Of a DNA stretch of 7,839 nt, positions 6,079 to 7,839 are shown in pieces. The notes beneath the pieces were generated by a model. It saw only the letters and a program-made list of their open reading frames with translations. It was not told the origin of the DNA and did no database searches. The translations under genes were made by a program, and so were the position numbers. The first letter of the stretch is position 1, and each line of letters starts with the position of its first letter. This DNA comes from Streptomyces sp. NRRL S-31 (GTDB lineage Bacteria > Actinomycetota > Actinomycetes > Streptomycetales > Streptomycetaceae): positions 1 through 7,839 of the forward strand of contig NZ_JOCB01000169.1 in assembly GCF_000718775.1 (NCBI RefSeq). Reading direction: 5' to 3'.

Positions 6079-6105
6079 GCCGGTCCGCACACCGTGCGGA
6101 CCGGC
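6079..6105 (-). terminator. Terminator hairpin between unknown gene and methyltransferase
   Basis: gccggtccgcac (6079-6090) and gtgcggaccggc (6094-6105) form a perfect 12-bp stem with a 3-base loop. It lies 114 bases beyond the stop of the 6220-6828 gene and upstream of the methyltransferase. It probably isolates the two transcripts and argues against the long methyltransferase start at 6092. A weaker imperfect hairpin, 6190-6207 (one mismatch), sits only 12 bases after the same stop. Confidence 0.8.
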
Positions 6106-6107
6106 CC

Positions 6108-6141
6108 TCAGCGAGATTCGGTGATCAGCGAGATTCGGTGA
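6108..6141. repeat. Perfect 17-nt tandem duplication
   Basis: tcagcgagattcggtga occurs at 6108-6124 and again, without spacer, at 6125-6141. The two copies are identical. They lie in the intergenic region right beside the terminator stem 6079-6105. Function unknown; it may be a replication-slippage duplication or a double protein-binding site. Confidence 0.9.
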
Positions 6142-6219
6142 CAGCAGCCGACTCGCTTGTCGTGTCGCTCATTCCGGCGACGGTGGAATTCTCAGGAGAT
6201 CCCGAGAGGTGGCGCCGTC

Positions 6220-6828
6220 TCAGATGGTCGGGGTGTCGTCGACAACCGGCCGGTGAATCTCGATGACCGGCTTCCACCCCGCGGAGAACTCGATGAAGTC
6301 CGCGCGGGTGGGGTAGGTGTCGATCGCGCGACGGTCCCGCTTGGGGCTGTCGCCCCCCTTGCGTCCCCGGGGAACCTGCTCCTCGAAGATGTCGACCTTC
6401 ACGTCGGGAACCTCCTTGAGGCCCTGGCGCCAGATCTGCACGATGTCGGCGCCGAACGCCTGCCGGGCCGCGGCGTAAAGGGCCGTGAGGGCCCCCTTGT
6501 CCCCACCGGGGACGAAAAGTGCCAGGTCCAGCACGACACCGGCGGACTGGAGGACCTCGATGGTCGCCGGGCCGTTCTCGTCGGCCACGTAGATCCCGGC
6601 TTCGTTCTCGTCGTCGGGAAGGCAGGAGACCTCTTCCTGGAATATGGTCCTCGCCGTGATCGAGCCGCCCTCGAAATCCTCACCGGACTTGGTCAGAAAA
6701 GCAGGGACATAGCAGTCGGGAAGCTTGAGTTCTGCCGTGTCGGCGGAAACGAAGAGCCTGTCCTTCACGCCGAGCTGCGTCACCTCTTCCAGCGAGAGGC
6801 GGCGAGCGGCGATCTTCTCCGTGTTCAC
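6220..6828 (-). CDS. Acidic cytoplasmic protein of unknown family
   Basis: The 202-residue protein starts at GTG 6828, preceded at six bases by the ribosome site GAAAGG (6835-6840). That supports this start over the longer frame to 6876. The N-terminus (VNTEKIAARRLSLEEVTQLG) has no signal peptide and no membrane spans are seen. Charged runs such as PDDENEAGIYVADENG and EVPDVKVDIFEEQVPRG alternate with hydrophobic strands (GVVLDLALFVPGG), suggesting a compact alpha/beta fold. A basic loop, RKGGDSPKRDRR, precedes the C-terminal PTRADFIEFSAGWKPVIEIHRPVVDD. It contains two cysteines and no recognisable catalytic motif. I do not recognise a family. Base composition looks less GC-extreme than in the flanking methyltransferase. 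It is probably its own transcription unit, with a promoter near 6867-6895 and a terminator at 6079-6105. Confidence 0.75.
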   Translation of the reverse strand: MNTEKIAARRLSLEEVTQLGVKDRLFVSADTAELKLPDCYVPAFLTKSGEDFEGGSITARTIFQEEVSCLPDDENEAGIYVADENGPATIEVLQSAGVVLDLALFVPGGDKGALTALYAAARQAFGADIVQIWRQGLKEVPDVKVDIFEEQVPRGRKGGDSPKRDRRAIDTYPTRADFIEFSAGWKPVIEIHRPVVDDTPTI

Positions 6829-6866
6829 GATGTGCCTTTCAGGTTGCACTGTCCCTCCGAACGAGG

Positions 6867-6895
6867 ACGCTACCACGAAACCGGGAGGTCAACTG
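6867..6895 (-). promoter_or_regulatory. Candidate promoter of the unknown gene
   Basis: On the minus strand, CAGTTG (6895-6890) stands 17 bases ahead of TAGCGT (6872-6867), a plausible -35/-10 pair for the principal sigma factor. An overlapping TTGACC (6892-6887) is a better -35 but only 14 bases away. The start of transcription would be near 6860, giving a leader of about 30 bases before GTG 6828. Confidence 0.4.
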
Positions 6896-7150
6896 CCCAG
6901 CAATCTTTGGGTAAATGGCCTCCGAAGACCTGCACGGGAGGATGGCGAAGCGAGTGTCACTCGGCCGGGAACACGCATCGCCGGGTAGTGTCCCGCGTCA
7001 TGGTGTGGGGGATCAACTGGCGGTTGCATTTCGGTGCGTTGGGTAGCGCGAGGAGCTAAAGGAGAGTTTGGGGTAGATATCACCCATATCCCCTTCGGGG
7101 AGGTGGTGGCGCTGTAAGGCGATCCATTCGTCGGGCATCTCGAAGAGCGC
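6896..7150. other. Intergenic region without an intact gene; possible coding remnant on minus strand
   Basis: No convincing complete gene is present. On the minus strand, about 7160-7013 stays open to TGA and encodes VSAALFEMPDEWIALQRHHL followed by PEGDMGDIYPKLSFSSSRYP and THRNATAS. This stretch reads like real protein. Upstream in the same frame the sequence turns into Arg/Ser/Pro-rich, non-coding-looking translation that would begin inside the terminator stem at 7303. A short ORF from ATG 7138 (41 residues) is possible but lacks a good ribosome site. It may be the 3' end of a lost gene or mobile element; I cannot assign it to a family. Confidence 0.3.
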
Positions 7151-7190
7151 GGCGGAAACGCACTGGATGGTCCGACAACGCGACAACGGA

Positions 7191-7229
7191 GTCGGAACGG
7201 ACGACGCACTACGTCGGAACGGACGACGC
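7191..7229. repeat. Two 17-nt direct repeats, period 22
   Basis: gtcggaacggacgacgc occurs at 7191-7207 and 7213-7229, separated by actac. A related short duplication, gacaacg twice within 7173-7188, lies just to the left. All are in non-coding DNA between the possible remnant and the terminator of the right transporter gene. Confidence 0.85.
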
Positions 7230-7288
7230 GCACCACGCCGAAGCCCTGGGTCCGAGGCGCCCGGTGCCGCGTGACTCCTCACAAGCAG

Positions 7289-7322
7289 CGAGGGCCCGCA
7301 CACGGATGTGTGCGGGCCCTCG
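7289..7322 (-). terminator. Terminator of the right transporter operon
   Basis: cgagggcccgcacac (7289-7303) and gtgtgcgggccctcg (7308-7322) form a perfect 15-bp stem with the 4-base loop ggat. It lies 85 bases beyond the stop of the right ABC gene. The bases 7323-7407 between them hold nothing recognisable. It may work in both directions. Confidence 0.88.
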
Positions 7323-7407
7323 TCCCCTGGACCGGACGTTCAGGGCTCGGGTCAATGGGCCGGTGAAAGTCCGCTCCGCAAGGGGGCGGCTGACGGAAAG
7401 GGGTGTG

Positions 7408-7839
7408 TCAGGCCGCCGCCTCGGGGTCCTGGGCGTGGCGCGGCGCGGGGACGGTGTCCTTCGCCTCCGGGTAGTGGCAGGCCGTCAGGTGGCCGGCCTT
7501 GTTGCCCTCGGCCCGCACCAGCGGCGGCGCCTCCGTCGCGCACTTCTCGGTCGCCTTCCAGCAGCGGGTGCGGAAGTGGCAGCCGGAGGGCGGGTTGATC
7601 GGGGAGGGCACGTCACCGGTCAGGCGGATGCGCTCGCGCGGCTCCTCGTCCACCGTGGCCTCGGGCACGGCGGAGAGCAGGGCCCGGGTGTACGGGTGGC
7701 GCGGGTTCTCGTACAGGTCCTCGCGGTCGCCGATCTCGACGATCTTGCCGAGGTACATGACCGCGACGCGCTGGGAGAAGTGCCGCACGATCGCCAGGTC
7801 GTGGGCGATGAAGACGAACGCGATGCCCAGTTCCCGCTG
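7408..7839 (-). CDS. Oligopeptide/dipeptide ABC transporter ATP-binding protein, C-terminal part (copy B)
   Basis: The C-terminal 143 residues of a second peptide-importer ATPase are present; its start, Walker A and signature lie right of the window. The frame is open from the window edge to TGA (7410-7408). The H-loop FVFIAHDL has switch His13. [14 protein letters not shown] and [13 protein letters not shown] mark the oligo_HPY tail, and cysteines 87, 93, 100 and 121 repeat the C-x5-C-x6-C-x20-C pattern of copy A. The first 33 residues equal copy A at DNA level; after that the two diverge moderately and have unrelated tails (here [16 protein letters not shown]). It is probably the last gene of its operon, ended by the hairpin at 7289-7322. 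Paralogy with copy A is certain; which substrates the two transporters carry is not known. Confidence 0.93.
   Translation of the reverse strand, partial: QRELGIAFVFIAHDLAIVRHFSQRVAVMYLGKIVEIGDREDLYENPRHPYTRALLSAVPEATVDEEPRERIRLTGDVPSPINPPSGCHFRTRCWKATEKCATEAPPLVRAEGNKAGHLTACHYPEAKDTVPAPRHAQDPEAAA
7741..7839 (-). repeat. Right arm of the 99-bp perfect inverted repeat
   Basis: Exact reverse complement of 1-99, within the coding sequence of copy B. Both copies are in the same reading frame relative to the repeat, so an exchange between them keeps both genes open. Confidence 0.97.

Noticed and set aside
6877..7020. gggtagtgtcccg near 6973 as an insertion-sequence terminal repeat
   Set aside because: It recalls IS ends, but no matching inverted copy, target duplication or transposase was found in the window.
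7066..7105. Near-palindrome gggtagatatcaccc and the short ccccttcgggg hairpin
   Set aside because: Too short and imperfect, and they fall within the protein-like fragment, where they are most likely incidental.
7166..7303. N-terminal part of the 96-residue minus-strand ORF ending at 7013
   Set aside because: Its start lies in the terminator stem and the translation is Arg/Ser/Pro-rich without protein character.
1..7839. A composite transposon bounded by the 99-bp repeats
   Set aside because: The repeats are coding parts of ABC ATPase genes, not insertion-sequence ends, and no transposase is present.

Overview
The window looks like Streptomyces (or a very close actinomycete) chromosome. GC is very high, GTG starts are common, stop codons are mostly TGA, and terminators are long GC-rich hairpins without U-tracts. 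It begins and ends inside two oligopeptide-type ABC transporter ATPase genes that point towards each other. Only the C-terminal parts of both are present. Their outermost 99 bases are identical, so the window is bounded by a perfect inverted repeat (1-99 and 7741-7839).

Between the two transporter genes lie six intact genes and several strong hairpins. Left to right: the tail of ATPase A (+, 1-465); a leader with a good promoter, a nine- to twelve-codon upstream ORF containing Cys-Cys, and a hairpin (487-599); an RlmA/TlrB-type 23S rRNA guanine-N1 methyltransferase (+, 723-1574); a convergent terminator (1623-1659); a two-part VanZ-family membrane protein (-, 1694-2968); a small secreted protein with two cysteines (-, 3064-3471); a GT-C/GT39-like membrane glycosyltransferase (-, 3589-5064); a class I SAM-dependent methyltransferase (-, 5232-5969); an acidic cytoplasmic protein of unknown family (-, 6220-6828); about 580 bases with a possible coding remnant and short tandem repeats (6829-7407); and the tail of ATPase B (-, 7408-7839).

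The genes do not form one obvious pathway. The best-defined unit is the rRNA methyltransferase, whose leader resembles the ribosome-sensing attenuators known for some antibiotic-resistance genes. VanZ, the secreted protein and the GT-C enzyme all act at or outside the membrane, but strong hairpins or gaps separate them, so a single operon is unlikely. The secreted-protein region and the 6220-7150 region look less GC-extreme than the transporter, glycosyltransferase and methyltransferase genes, which fits accessory DNA collected between two conserved transporter operons. No tRNA, rRNA, CRISPR array or intact insertion sequence was seen.
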